This document shows, piece by piece, positions 19,073 through 29,104 of a DNA stretch of 41,270 bases. The position numbers were made by a program, and so were the translations under genes. The notes below the pieces were generated by a model. It ran no database searches. It worked only from the letters and a program-made list of their open reading frames with translations, and had not been told where the DNA came from. Numbering within the stretch: the stretch's first letter is position 1; every line of letters begins with the position of its first letter. The stretch comes from Sulfurovum sp. Its GTDB lineage: Bacteria; Campylobacterota; Campylobacteria; Campylobacterales; Sulfurovaceae. The stretch is taken from NCBI GenBank assembly GCA_020721815.1, contig DYMA01000003.1, positions 1 through 41,270 on the forward strand, given 5' to 3'.

Positions 19073-21238
19073 ATGCCAGTTATAGCTTTGAGTGAAAACA
19101 AAAAAACCGCTCTTTTGATTTTGATAGCTTTTGTATTTAGTTTCTCGGTGAGATTTATATGGGTCGGACAATTTAATACTTACGACAATTTTAAATTTAA
19201 CGATGAATTTATGATTAACACAAACGATGGCTACTACTTTGCCGAAGGGGCTAGGGATATACTCAAAGGCTCACATGAGCCCAACGATCTCTCACCTGTA
19301 GAAGTTGTAGCTTCGATGCTCACTGCCTTTTTTGCCAAAATATTACCCGTATCGTTTGAAACGCTTATTTTTTATCTTCCTGCTTTTTTGGGTTCGCTTG
19401 TTGTTGTCCCCATTATTTTGATTGGACGCTCTTTTCATAAGATTGAAGTGGGCTTTATAGCAGCGCTTATTGGCTCTATTGCGTGGAGCTATTATAACCG
19501 TACTATGGTAGGCTACTACGATACCGATATGCTCAATATCGTCTTTCCTACTTTGTTGCTTTGGTCGCTTATTTGGGCGATTCGCACCAAAGAGGAGAAG
19601 TATCTACTTTTTACAGGATTGGAGATAATCGCTTACCGATGGTGGTATCCGCAAAGCTATGCTTTAGAGTTTGCATTTTTTACCATCATTGCTCTCTATA
19701 CGCTCTACTTGTTTACCAAAAAGCAAGAGATACGCTACGAGCTTAAGCTTATGGCTACCATAATGTTAGCAATGGTGAATTTGCCCATTATTGTTCGTTT
19801 GGCGTTTGTTGTGGGTATCTATTTTGTTGCCAAAATGGAGTTGGCACTTAAATATCTCTATGCTATTTTGGGTGTAACCGTTGTTGTATTTGTTTTTACA
19901 GGTGGATTAGGACCTATTGTGGCTCAACTTAAGGGATACGTTTTTAGAGAGGCAAATACAGTAGCTAGCGATGGATTAAATTTGCAGTTTTTTAGTGTTA
20001 TGCAAACCGTTAGGGAAGCGGGTCAAATTCCTTTTGGAACGTTTGCAGACCGTATCAGCGGACATACCGTTTCATTTATCTTAGCAATCATTGGTTATAT
20101 TTGGTTTGCCCTAAAGCACCCAGCCCTATGGATAGCATTGCCCATGGTAGGATTGGGCTTTATGGCTTACGGTATTCCAGGAGTTGTAAGCGGTGGGGGA
20201 CTTCGTTTTACTATCTATGCCGTACCCGCTATGGCACTGGGTGTTGCCTATTTGATTGTAGAACTTTCACGTCGTATTGCTAGTGAGGTAATGCAAAAGC
20301 AACACACCAAAGCAGGGGAGTATATTATCGCATCGGTATTGACTCTTTTGGTGCTTATTCCCAATATCAAACATATTCAAGAGTACAAAGTCCCTACGGT
20401 ATTTGAGAAGCAAGAGGTTCAAACGCTTGATAAGTTTAAAAATATTGCCGCTCGTGAAGACTACGTCGTGACGTGGTGGGATTATGGCTATCCCATTCGC
20501 TACTACAGTGATGTCAAAACACTCGTTGATGGTGGTAAGCACAGCGGTGTGGTAAACTTTGCACCCAGTTTTATACTCACCTCTCCTATCCAATCAGCGG
20601 CCAATTTGGCAAGGTTGGAGGTAGAATATACCGAAAAACAGTTTGATAAAGACAATGCAACCAAAATGGCATCAAGTACGATTGAACAAATGACACTTGA
20701 TTACGGATTTAAAAATGCCAATGACTTTTTGGATTCTCTTGAAACCGATATAAAGTTGCCTCCTAAAACTCGTGATGTTTATCTCTATTTGCCCTTTAGA
20801 ATGATGAGTATCTTTCCAACAGTGGCTCTCTTTTCCAATTTGGATTTGCACTCAGGACAAGAGAAGCGGAAGCTATTTTTCTACAAAGGTGCTATTTACA
20901 AAAATGAAAACGGGATATTAAGTTTGGGGCAAGGGATCACTTTTGATAGCAAGACCAACGTAGTATCTTTTGGCAACGACCAAAAAACGCAGATAAAATA
21001 TTTCATTGTCACCCAAGTTGATAATAGCGGCAAAAGCAATGTCCAAACCCAAATGATTAATGAGAGTTCGCAAATATCATTAATCTACATGAAAAGCTAC
21101 AACGCAATGTTGGTGGTCAATGATGCCGTATTGGCTTCAACCTATGTTCGACTCTTTGTCCTTGAAAATTACGATAAAAATCTTTTTGAACCTGTAATCC
21201 TTGATCCATTGACCAAGATTTATAGACTCAAAATGTAG
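19073..21238 (+). CDS. pglB: STT3/PglB oligosaccharyltransferase
   Basis: WWDYGYPIRYYSDVKTLVDGGKHSG catalytic motif, multi-TM N-terminus, 'FNDEFMINTNDGYYFAEGARDILKG'. Confidence 0.93.
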   Translation: MPVIALSENKKTALLILIAFVFSFSVRFIWVGQFNTYDNFKFNDEFMINTNDGYYFAEGARDILKGSHEPNDLSPVEVVASMLTAFFAKILPVSFETLIFYLPAFLGSLVVVPIILIGRSFHKIEVGFIAALIGSIAWSYYNRTMVGYYDTDMLNIVFPTLLLWSLIWAIRTKEEKYLLFTGLEIIAYRWWYPQSYALEFAFFTIIALYTLYLFTKKQEIRYELKLMATIMLAMVNLPIIVRLAFVVGIYFVAKMELALKYLYAILGVTVVVFVFTGGLGPIVAQLKGYVFREANTVASDGLNLQFFSVMQTVREAGQIPFGTFADRISGHTVSFILAIIGYIWFALKHPALWIALPMVGLGFMAYGIPGVVSGGGLRFTIYAVPAMALGVAYLIVELSRRIASEVMQKQHTKAGEYIIASVLTLLVLIPNIKHIQEYKVPTVFEKQEVQTLDKFKNIAAREDYVVTWWDYGYPIRYYSDVKTLVDGGKHSGVVNFAPSFILTSPIQSAANLARLEVEYTEKQFDKDNATKMASSTIEQMTLDYGFKNANDFLDSLETDIKLPPKTRDVYLYLPFRMMSIFPTVALFSNLDLHSGQEKRKLFFYKGAIYKNENGILSLGQGITFDSKTNVVSFGNDQKTQIKYFIVTQVDNSGKSNVQTQMINESSQISLIYMKSYNAMLVVNDAVLASTYVRLFVLENYDKNLFEPVILDPLTKIYRLKM

Positions 21239-21268
21239 AGGAACGTTTGTTTTGGCTGGTATCTATTT

Positions 21269-23077
21269 GTGCATCATGTGTCACTAAAAAGGGTTTGGAT
21301 GTTTAGCCTCCAACCCTCCAATGCTAAACGCATTGTCTTTTTTATCCTTTTGGATATTTTTGTATCAATGTCCACGATTGTTTTGGCCTATCTGTTGCGA
21401 TTTAATTTTGATATCGATCCTACGCATCTGCCCTCGATGATAAAAATGATGTATGTTTTGATTCCCATCAAAATTGTTTTTTTAGCACTTTTTAAAATCT
21501 ATTTTGTCGCATGGCGCTATTTTGGACTTTTTGAGTACAAACGCCTTGTTTTGTCGCATTTTGTTGCCTATTTGTTTTTTACTTTAGTCTTTTTGGCTAC
21601 GCCTGAGTATTTTAACCCTTTTCCTCGCAGTGTCATCTTGATTGACCTTTTTTTATCGCTCTTTTTTGTATCGTTGCTTAGAATTTCCAAACGCATCTAT
21701 CTTGAAAACTCTATGCAAAACAGACAAAAACCTACGCTCATTATTGGGACTAATGATGCCAGTGCAACGATTATAAAAAACGCTCTCAACTCGTATGCCT
21801 TTAGCTATTTTCCCGTAGCCTTAATATCCTATCACCGTGAGTTAATAGGCACCTATTTTGTAGGTGTTAGAGTCTATGGAGAGGATGAGATGGAGGATAT
21901 TGTCAAACTTCATCGAATAGGTGCTGTAATTATCGCCAAAGAGTTAAACAATGAGGAGCTTGATACTCTCTATCAACGTCTTCATGGGCTTCAAATCAAA
22001 GAGATAAAAATGGCCAATTTAGTAGGCGATCGTCCTACGCAACTTAAAGATATTTCTATTGAAGACCTCTTGGCACGTCACCCCAAAGATTTAGACAAGG
22101 GGGCTATTGAGGCGTTTATTGCAAACAAAACGGTTTTGATTACGGGTGCGGGTGGGAGCATCGGAAGCGAAATAGTGCGTCAATGCGTCGCCTATAGAGC
22201 CAAAGAGCTTATATTATTGGATCACAGCGAATACAATCTCTACGCAATGGGTGAAGAGTTGCAACAAACCAACAGTAAGCTTATTATGCAAAATGTAGTC
22301 GATAAGCAAAAATTATCCAAAACATTTGAGAAATATCGCCCCGATATTGTCATTCATGCAGCCGCCTACAAGCATGTACCCCTTTGTGAAGCCAATGTAG
22401 AAGAGGCGATTATCAATAATATAATAGGTACTAAAAATACCATCGATTGTGCCATTGAGTATGACGTGGATAAGTTTGTGCTTATTTCCACCGACAAAGC
22501 CGTACGTCCTACCAATGTAATGGGGACTACCAAACGCATCTGCGAACTCTACGCCTCCAATATACCCTCAGGCAAAACCGAAATTGTAGCGGTGCGATTT
22601 GGAAATGTATTGGGTTCAAGCGGGAGTGTCATTCCCAAATTCCGTTCTCAAATTGAAGCAGGAGGTCCCATTACGGTGACGCATCCCGATATAACCCGCT
22701 ATTTTATGCTTATTCCCGAAGCGTGTGAGTTGGTGCTGCAAGCTGCCTCTATTGGACGGGGCGGAGAGCTATTTATCCTCGATATGGGTGAGCCTGTACG
22801 CATTGTCGATTTGGCCCAAAAGATGATAGAGCTAAGCGGTGAAAAGGATATTGAAATTACCTTTAGCGGATTACGAGCAGGTGAAAAATTATACGAAGAG
22901 TTATTGATCAACGAAAGCGATGCCAAAACGCAATACGATTCCATTATGGTCGCCAAACCAACCTATTACGCTATTGATAAACTTCAAGCCGATATTGACG
23001 AGCTTTTAAACAGCAACGATAAAATTGCCAAGCTTAAAGAGATAGTACCAGAGTTCACACCCGATAACAAATTATGA
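21269..23077 (+). CDS. pglF: Membrane-bound UDP-sugar 4,6-dehydratase, PglF/CapD family (true start perhaps 21299)
   Basis: TM N-terminus, VLITGAGGSIGSEIVRQC, STDKAVRPTNVMGTTKR, VRFGNVLGSSGSVIPKF, LRAGEKLYEELL. Confidence 0.88.
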   Translation: MHHVSLKRVWMFSLQPSNAKRIVFFILLDIFVSMSTIVLAYLLRFNFDIDPTHLPSMIKMMYVLIPIKIVFLALFKIYFVAWRYFGLFEYKRLVLSHFVAYLFFTLVFLATPEYFNPFPRSVILIDLFLSLFFVSLLRISKRIYLENSMQNRQKPTLIIGTNDASATIIKNALNSYAFSYFPVALISYHRELIGTYFVGVRVYGEDEMEDIVKLHRIGAVIIAKELNNEELDTLYQRLHGLQIKEIKMANLVGDRPTQLKDISIEDLLARHPKDLDKGAIEAFIANKTVLITGAGGSIGSEIVRQCVAYRAKELILLDHSEYNLYAMGEELQQTNSKLIMQNVVDKQKLSKTFEKYRPDIVIHAAAYKHVPLCEANVEEAIINNIIGTKNTIDCAIEYDVDKFVLISTDKAVRPTNVMGTTKRICELYASNIPSGKTEIVAVRFGNVLGSSGSVIPKFRSQIEAGGPITVTHPDITRYFMLIPEACELVLQAASIGRGGELFILDMGEPVRIVDLAQKMIELSGEKDIEITFSGLRAGEKLYEELLINESDAKTQYDSIMVAKPTYYAIDKLQADIDELLNSNDKIAKLKEIVPEFTPDNKL

Positions 23078-23112
23078 TATAATCCTCAAAAGATTAGAAC
23101 AAGGAGTGCTAG

Positions 23113-23394
23113 ATGTTGGAATACGGTATCAAAGCAGTGATAACAAACCCTACGCTCATTACAAAATCCAAAGAGATTATCCGTCTAGTCGATAGTCGAA
23201 ATAATGAGACAAGAGCCTTTGTAGTGCCTGTTGGTTATGAGCCTTTGATTGAGAAGTTGGCTAAAGAGATAGAGTATAGGGAGTGGGTTAAAAACAAGAA
23301 GTTGCAAATGGATTATTCACTGCACCCACAAGATGCAATAGATGAAGATTTAATGAGGGTAGGTTTTGAATCCATAGAGGAGTATTTACAGTAG
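23113..23394 (+). CDS. Antitoxin of a type II TA pair
   Basis: Small ORF 3 bp upstream of the PemK/MazF-like toxin ORF; 'NETRAFVVPVGYEPLIEKLAKEIEY'. Confidence 0.65.
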   Translation: MLEYGIKAVITNPTLITKSKEIIRLVDSRNNETRAFVVPVGYEPLIEKLAKEIEYREWVKNKKLQMDYSLHPQDAIDEDLMRVGFESIEEYLQ

Positions 23395-23397
23395 CGT

Positions 23398-23751
23398 ATG
23401 CGAAAAGGAGATATATATTTAGCCGATTTTGGCAAGAGTAGGGATAGTTTTGCCTTTGGCAAAAAGAGACCCATTGTGGTTTTTCAAACCGATAAACTCA
23501 ATTTTGCACTTCAAAATGGAATCTATGAATACCTATTGGTGCTTCCTCTCTCTACGCAACACGATATTCTTACGGATGAATTTCGTTTACCCATTAGAGC
23601 AAGAGAGGATTTAAAAGAGGATAGTTTTATAGTGTGTAGCAGTATCTGCTTTTTGCACAAGCGATACATTCAACAAAAATTAGCCACTTTAACCCCAAAA
23701 GAGATAAAAGCCGTTGAAGTAATAATCAAAGATGTTTTGGATATGCGGTGA
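23398..23751 (+). CDS. PemK/MazF-family type II toxin
   Basis: MRKGDIYLADFGKSRDSFAFGKKRPIVVFQTD..; typical RGDIxxxxF..KxRPxVV N-terminus and AKL/KL..L(T)xKE C-terminus. Confidence 0.7.
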   Translation: MRKGDIYLADFGKSRDSFAFGKKRPIVVFQTDKLNFALQNGIYEYLLVLPLSTQHDILTDEFRLPIRAREDLKEDSFIVCSSICFLHKRYIQQKLATLTPKEIKAVEVIIKDVLDMR

Positions 23752-23787
23752 TGAAAAATATTTTAATACAATTAAACATAATCTGTA

Positions 23788-23805
23788 GGGTGGGTGAAAC
23801 CCATC
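23788..23805. repeat. Small REP-like hairpin GGGTGGGTGAAACCCATC
   Basis: Imperfect inverted repeat GTGGGT-GAA-ACCCAT just upstream of the apeA-like gene. Confidence 0.35.
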
Positions 23806-23819
23806 AAAAAGGTTAAATT

Positions 23820-25259
23820 ATGACAAATCAAGTTTTTAATATGTTCAATCAAAGTCTATTTTTTAGTTTTGCATTGAATGAAGATGGTTCATTGAAAGAA
23901 CCTCTATATCAAGGTATTTTAAATGAAAAAATATTGGAATACTCTTCAGTAGATAATTTAGATGCGATTTCAAATAATGCAGGTTATTTTAATATTTATG
24001 GTCAAGCAACCAATGGAAAAAAGTTTACTGCCATTCAATGTTTTCATAAAAAGTTAGGTAGTTTAAGTATTCCTATGAAAAAAGGTTTGTTGATGATGAC
24101 TAAGTCAATCTACGTTAATCAAATTTTTATTGGAGATTGGGACAGTAACATTGAAATTAATACAATTCAAAAAGTTTTAGTGCAGTTTTCGTACTTAGAA
24201 CATTGGTTAGAAAAATATCAAATTCAATCAGATTATGACCAAGATAATGATGAGTTCATATATAAAAGAATGAATCCTCAATTTAATACAATTGATATCA
24301 ATAACAAACTACAATTTAGAGTGGTTAATCAACTAAATAGTTCAAATAAACAGTTTTATGACAAAACTCTTACAACATTTGAAACACAAAAATTTATTGA
24401 ACTATCATTTAAAGAGAATGTAACTTTAGATGAAATGTATGAAGCAGTTCATATACTAAAGAATTTTTTTGAAGTTCTTTTGCCAAAAAGAGAAATATTT
24501 AAAACACAGTTAGAGATAATTAATAGTAACAACCAGACATACCAAGTTCTTCAAGAAAACAAAGAAGAACAGAATGTCAAAATATCCTTCTTAGACTTTT
24601 TATATTTGTATGGTGAAAATGATATTCAAAAAGTCCTATCCAATTGGTTTGAAATAGAAAATAGATATAGATTTTTGATAGCTTCGCTCTCTCCAATATT
24701 CAAAGGTCATTCATTTACATATGCTGAGAATGAATTTATCTATTATATGCAATGGTTAGAGGGTTTTGCTAGAGTGGAATACCCTACGGATGAAAATGAG
24801 ACAAAAGAGTTTCAAAAACGCATAGATAATATTGTAGAACAAATCTCAAATGATGAAGATAAAGAATTAATACAAAAGAAATTTGAATATTATGAAACAC
24901 CCTTAAGACAACAACTTAAAAAACTTTTGACTGCCTACTCAATAAAAGACCTATTGAAATTAAGCTCTAAAAATTTAGACTCTTTAATAGATAAATTAGT
25001 GTATTTGCGAAACAAATTAACACATACTAGTTCCAAGCAAGAATATCAAAATTATGAGGTCATATATTTAAAAAATGTACTAAAGCAAATCATCTATATA
25101 GTTTTTCATATTAAACTACAACTTGATAGTAAAAGTTATGCTTATCAACAACAAATTATAAAAGATTTACAATCTAATTATGAAAAATATAAATTAGAAA
25201 ATAAAAAAGTCAAACGAGAAACCCATGAAAAACCTAATCGAAAAACTAGACTTAGATAA
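23820..25259 (+). CDS. ApeA-like HEPN-domain protein (putative anti-phage / abortive infection)
   Basis: ApeA NTD-like N-terminus (GSLKEPLYQGILNEKILEYSS...NIYGQATNGKKFTAIQCF); C-terminal all-alpha region with LVYLRNKLTHTS (RX4H HEPN RNase motif); AT-rich compared with flanks. Confidence 0.7.
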   Translation: MTNQVFNMFNQSLFFSFALNEDGSLKEPLYQGILNEKILEYSSVDNLDAISNNAGYFNIYGQATNGKKFTAIQCFHKKLGSLSIPMKKGLLMMTKSIYVNQIFIGDWDSNIEINTIQKVLVQFSYLEHWLEKYQIQSDYDQDNDEFIYKRMNPQFNTIDINNKLQFRVVNQLNSSNKQFYDKTLTTFETQKFIELSFKENVTLDEMYEAVHILKNFFEVLLPKREIFKTQLEIINSNNQTYQVLQENKEEQNVKISFLDFLYLYGENDIQKVLSNWFEIENRYRFLIASLSPIFKGHSFTYAENEFIYYMQWLEGFARVEYPTDENETKEFQKRIDNIVEQISNDEDKELIQKKFEYYETPLRQQLKKLLTAYSIKDLLKLSSKNLDSLIDKLVYLRNKLTHTSSKQEYQNYEVIYLKNVLKQIIYIVFHIKLQLDSKSYAYQQQIIKDLQSNYEKYKLENKKVKRETHEKPNRKTRLR

Positions 25260-27420
25260 CTACATCCAAAACTTTCAAAAGTTTTTGGCTAGAACCAAAC
25301 CTGTGGTAATGCAAGGGGATATTCATCAGCACTTTCGATACATTGAGGCGTTGGGCAAGATAGAGTTTCCGCCTCCCGCTCAAGTCCCTCGTTTGGAAAA
25401 CTCGCTTATGCGTCTCAAAAAACAAGCCGTATTGTCACTTGAAGAGCTGTATGCTTTTGTGGTGATGGTGGGCTATTTTAATCGCCTCAAAGTCCTAGAG
25501 CTTGAAGAGCCATTAAGAAGCTGGATAAGAGGCATCGAGATACCCAGTGAGATTATGACCACACTTAGCTATTTCAACGACGAGGGAGCCATTAATCCCC
25601 AACGTGATAGGGAGCTTTTGAGTATCCAAAGAGCCATCAAACAAAACAAAATAGACATCAAAGAGAGTCTCTACAAACTGGCACACTCTAGCCATCTTTC
25701 GCTCTATTTGGTCGATACGCAAGTGCATTTTCAAAACGGCGAAGAGACGCTTTTGGTACGGGGCGGATTTAACAATGCCCTCAAAGCCACCGTAGTAGGG
25801 CGTACCTCGGCGGGGCATTTTTACATCATCCCCCAAAGCATTTCGCATCTAAAGGATAAGCAATCAATACTGCTAAGCCAACACGAAGAGATTATTTGGC
25901 GATATTGCAAAGAGATTTCGACTATTTTTCATAAGTGGGAGCGGTTTTTGGGCTACATTGATCGAGAATACGACCGCTTTGACCACTACCAAGCGCGTAT
26001 ATTTTTCGCACGAGCTTACGATTATGAGTTTATTCTCCCCTCCAAAGGCAAAGAGGTGAAATTGAGCGGTTTTGCTCATCCTGCGATTGAAAATCCCGTA
26101 TTGATTGATATAGAGTTGGATAAAAAAATCATGCTCGTGACAGGGGTAAACGCAGGAGGTAAGACAATGCTGCTTAAATCGCTCCTTAGTAGCGTCTATA
26201 TGTCCAAATACCTGCTTCCTTTTCGTTGCAACGCTGCCAAAACCTCTATTGGACACTACAAAGGGATTGAAGCCATTATCGATGACCCCCAATCGATCAA
26301 AAACGATATTTCGACTTTTGCGGGGAGAATGGTGGAGTTTAGTAAGCTTTTTAGCCGTGATAATATCCTCGTAGGGGTAGATGAGATTGAGTTGGGGACC
26401 GATAGCGATGAGGCAGCGAGTCTATTTAGGGTAATGCTTGATGAGCTTAGTCAAAGAGATATTACGTTTATTGTCACTACCCATCATAAACGCTTAGCCT
26501 CTTTGATGGGAGTAGAACACGATGTCGAACTTATCGCTGCGATTTATGATGAAGCCAATCAATGCCCAACTTACCGCTTTTTGCAAGGGAGTATCGGGAA
26601 GAGTTACGCCTTTGAGACAGCCAAGCGTTACGGTATTCCTGCAAACATCATCGAACGCTCCAAGAAGGTACACGGCGAGGATAAAGAGCGTCTCAATGAA
26701 CTCATTGAGCGTTCAACCACGCTGGAGCGTCAAATGAGAGAAAAAATGATGCTGCTCGATGCCTCACAAAAAGAGATAGAACGCAAAGAGGTCTATATAC
26801 AAAACCGTCGAGACGCACTCGAAGAGGAGCATAAAGCCACAATCCACGCACTCCAGCTCCAATACAATCGTGCTATCAAAGAGGCCCAAGAGGCGCTACG
26901 AGTCAAAGAGTCAAGCGAGGGACGACGACACCTCAATAAAGCCCATCAAATCCAATCCAAAAGCCAAATTGAACCCATCGAACAAGAGAAGATACCGCTC
27001 AAAGAAGGCGAGGGTATCAAATACCGAAGCCACAAAGGTGTGCTTTTATCGATTCGAGGGGAGAGTGCTACTATCGAGGTGGATGGGATGAAGATGCGTG
27101 TGGGGATTAAGGAACTTAAACGCTTTGGCAACGCACCCAAACCCAAACCATTGTCCAAAAAAGTCGATGTGAGAGTCGAAAAGAGCCAAGCGGGGGTATC
27201 GATTAAGTTGCTGGGTATGTTTGGCGATGAGGCGATTGACAAGGTTGATAAGTTTATATCCGATGCGTTGGTTAATGGACTAAACGAGGTGCAAATCATC
27301 CACGGTACAGGAGGCGGTATCCTCTCTAGGCTTGTGAGTGAGTATCTCAAAAATCATCCCAAAATCCAAAAATTTTACAAAATGCCAGGGAATTTTGGCA
27401 TTACGGTAGTGGAGCTTTGA
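25225..27420 (+). CDS. mutS2: Endonuclease MutS2
   Basis: LVTGVNAGGKTMLLKS, DDPQSIKNDISTFAGRM, VGVDEIELGTDSDEAASLF, TTHHKRLASL; Smr domain at the end: IIHGTGGGILSRLVSEYLKNHP. Confidence 0.95.
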   Translation: MKNLIEKLDLDNYIQNFQKFLARTKPVVMQGDIHQHFRYIEALGKIEFPPPAQVPRLENSLMRLKKQAVLSLEELYAFVVMVGYFNRLKVLELEEPLRSWIRGIEIPSEIMTTLSYFNDEGAINPQRDRELLSIQRAIKQNKIDIKESLYKLAHSSHLSLYLVDTQVHFQNGEETLLVRGGFNNALKATVVGRTSAGHFYIIPQSISHLKDKQSILLSQHEEIIWRYCKEISTIFHKWERFLGYIDREYDRFDHYQARIFFARAYDYEFILPSKGKEVKLSGFAHPAIENPVLIDIELDKKIMLVTGVNAGGKTMLLKSLLSSVYMSKYLLPFRCNAAKTSIGHYKGIEAIIDDPQSIKNDISTFAGRMVEFSKLFSRDNILVGVDEIELGTDSDEAASLFRVMLDELSQRDITFIVTTHHKRLASLMGVEHDVELIAAIYDEANQCPTYRFLQGSIGKSYAFETAKRYGIPANIIERSKKVHGEDKERLNELIERSTTLERQMREKMMLLDASQKEIERKEVYIQNRRDALEEEHKATIHALQLQYNRAIKEAQEALRVKESSEGRRHLNKAHQIQSKSQIEPIEQEKIPLKEGEGIKYRSHKGVLLSIRGESATIEVDGMKMRVGIKELKRFGNAPKPKPLSKKVDVRVEKSQAGVSIKLLGMFGDEAIDKVDKFISDALVNGLNEVQIIHGTGGGILSRLVSEYLKNHPKIQKFYKMPGNFGITVVEL

Positions 27421-27476
27421 GTGGAAAAATTGACGATTGATATGCTACAATATAGCAAAAAATGAGATAGGTTCCC

Positions 27477-28589
27477 ATGAAAAAACTCCTCTTTGTGCTT
27501 GTTGCAACACTTCTAAGTGCCAATGATATTGCCATTGATATGCACCTCTCCAAAACCAAAGCCTATCAAGGCGAAGCGGTGGTATTGGATGTCAATATCT
27601 CTCAAATAGACCACTCCAAAGTGATGCTTTTTCGCTTTAGCCCCAAAAAAAGCCCAAAGTATCGATTTTATCAAGTCGATTTTCGAGAAGATAACCGCCA
27701 TGGCAATCTCAAACATCGCTACAGCTATCTCATCTATCCTACAAGCAGTGGCAGTGTGGCTATTGAATTTGATACGGTGCAATCGATTACGGATGAAGGG
27801 AAGATTGCCTATTCGATTTCGGGGGATAGAGACAATGTCAAGGCATTAAAAACGCAAGATATTATTCACAAAGTCGCACCGCTTAGACTCGAAGTTGCAC
27901 CCATTCCAGATGGGGCAAAGTTTGTCGGAGATTATCGCCTTGAGTATAAGATTGAAAAAACGACGCTTAATGCCTTTGAGCCGATTCATATCCGTATAGG
28001 CATCAAAGGGAGCGGATTGCCCCTAGAGGCGTTTGATGCGATAAAAGAGAGTCCAAACTACAAACGTTTCAAACAAAAACCCCTCATCAAAAATCATCAT
28101 CTTGACAATAGCACCCAAAGCTCCATTGAGTGGCGTTACGCTCTATCGGCACAAAAGAGCTTTACGCTTGAAGCGATTGAATTTCAAGCCTTTGACCCCA
28201 AAACGCAAAAAAGCTACACGCTCACCGTTCCCCAAACCCCATTTACTATCCATCCTATCAGCCCCGATAAACTCTTAGACAAAGTCGATTATCCACTCAA
28301 GGCACAACCCTTTGATTGGGGTTGGTTATGGCTTACGGTGAGCTATATAGGAGTTTTTGTGGCGGGGTTTCTCACTCCACGAGACATACTAAAGCGTCTC
28401 CAAAAAGAGGTAATAGCACCCAGTGAGCTAGAGCTTGAGATCGCACAAACCCAGACACCCAAAGAGCTACTCGCCTTGCTATTGGCTCAAAATGATCGAA
28501 GATTGGATAGCCTTATCAAACAGATAAGCCAATCTCAAACATCCAACCTAAAAGAGCTTCAAAAGAGAGCATTAAAAGCGATAACTTAA
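27477..28589 (+). CDS. BatD-like protein
   Basis: Signal peptide; 'AYQGEAVVLDVNISQ', 'LRLEVAPIP', C-terminal TM segment and cytoplasmic tail; BatD/oxygen-tolerance-like architecture. Confidence 0.6.
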   Translation: MKKLLFVLVATLLSANDIAIDMHLSKTKAYQGEAVVLDVNISQIDHSKVMLFRFSPKKSPKYRFYQVDFREDNRHGNLKHRYSYLIYPTSSGSVAIEFDTVQSITDEGKIAYSISGDRDNVKALKTQDIIHKVAPLRLEVAPIPDGAKFVGDYRLEYKIEKTTLNAFEPIHIRIGIKGSGLPLEAFDAIKESPNYKRFKQKPLIKNHHLDNSTQSSIEWRYALSAQKSFTLEAIEFQAFDPKTQKSYTLTVPQTPFTIHPISPDKLLDKVDYPLKAQPFDWGWLWLTVSYIGVFVAGFLTPRDILKRLQKEVIAPSELELEIAQTQTPKELLALLLAQNDRRLDSLIKQISQSQTSNLKELQKRALKAIT

Positions 28590-28618
28590 TCCAAAACTCG
28601 TATGAATTTATAAAAATA

Positions 28619-28627
28619 TGCTAAAAT
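28619..28627 (+). promoter_or_regulatory. Putative extended -10 (TGCTAAAAT) for exbB/exbD-like genes
   Basis: TGNTANAAT motif 28 bp upstream of the GTG start at 28655. Confidence 0.4.
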
Positions 28628-28654
28628 AGAGCTACTATTTAATGGGAGATTGGT

Positions 28655-29104
28655 GTGGAGATTGAACAACTAAAAAATATTGTAGATTATGGTGTTATTG
28701 GGGTTTTGATACTTCTTAGTGTGATTACTTTGGCGGTTACGATTGAGAGAATTTTATTTTTTCGTGCTGTTGATTTGCGTATCTATCGCCACAAACTGAC
28801 ACTTGAACTTGACCTTACCAATCGTTTGGGAGTTTTGGCCTCTATTGGGTCAAATGCACCCTATATTGGACTGTTAGGAACGGTATTGGCAATTATTATG
28901 ACCTTTTATATCATCGGAGACAAAGCAGGGGCGATAGAGAGTGCGCAGGTGATGAAATCTTTGGCACTTGCACTCAAAGCTACTGCTATGGGGCTTGTAG
29001 TCGCTATCCCTGCAACGGTGATTTACAATATCTTTTTGACCAAAGTCGATAGGCTATTAGCCAAATGGGAAATTGAGCAAGATGAGAGAGGCAGATACAA
29101 ATAA
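28655..29104 (+). CDS. exbB: MotA/TolQ/ExbB proton channel family protein
   Basis: IGSNAPYIGLLGTVLAIIMTFYIIG; SLALALKATAMGLVVAIPATVIYN; GTG start. Confidence 0.88.
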   Translation: MEIEQLKNIVDYGVIGVLILLSVITLAVTIERILFFRAVDLRIYRHKLTLELDLTNRLGVLASIGSNAPYIGLLGTVLAIIMTFYIIGDKAGAIESAQVMKSLALALKATAMGLVVAIPATVIYNIFLTKVDRLLAKWEIEQDERGRYK

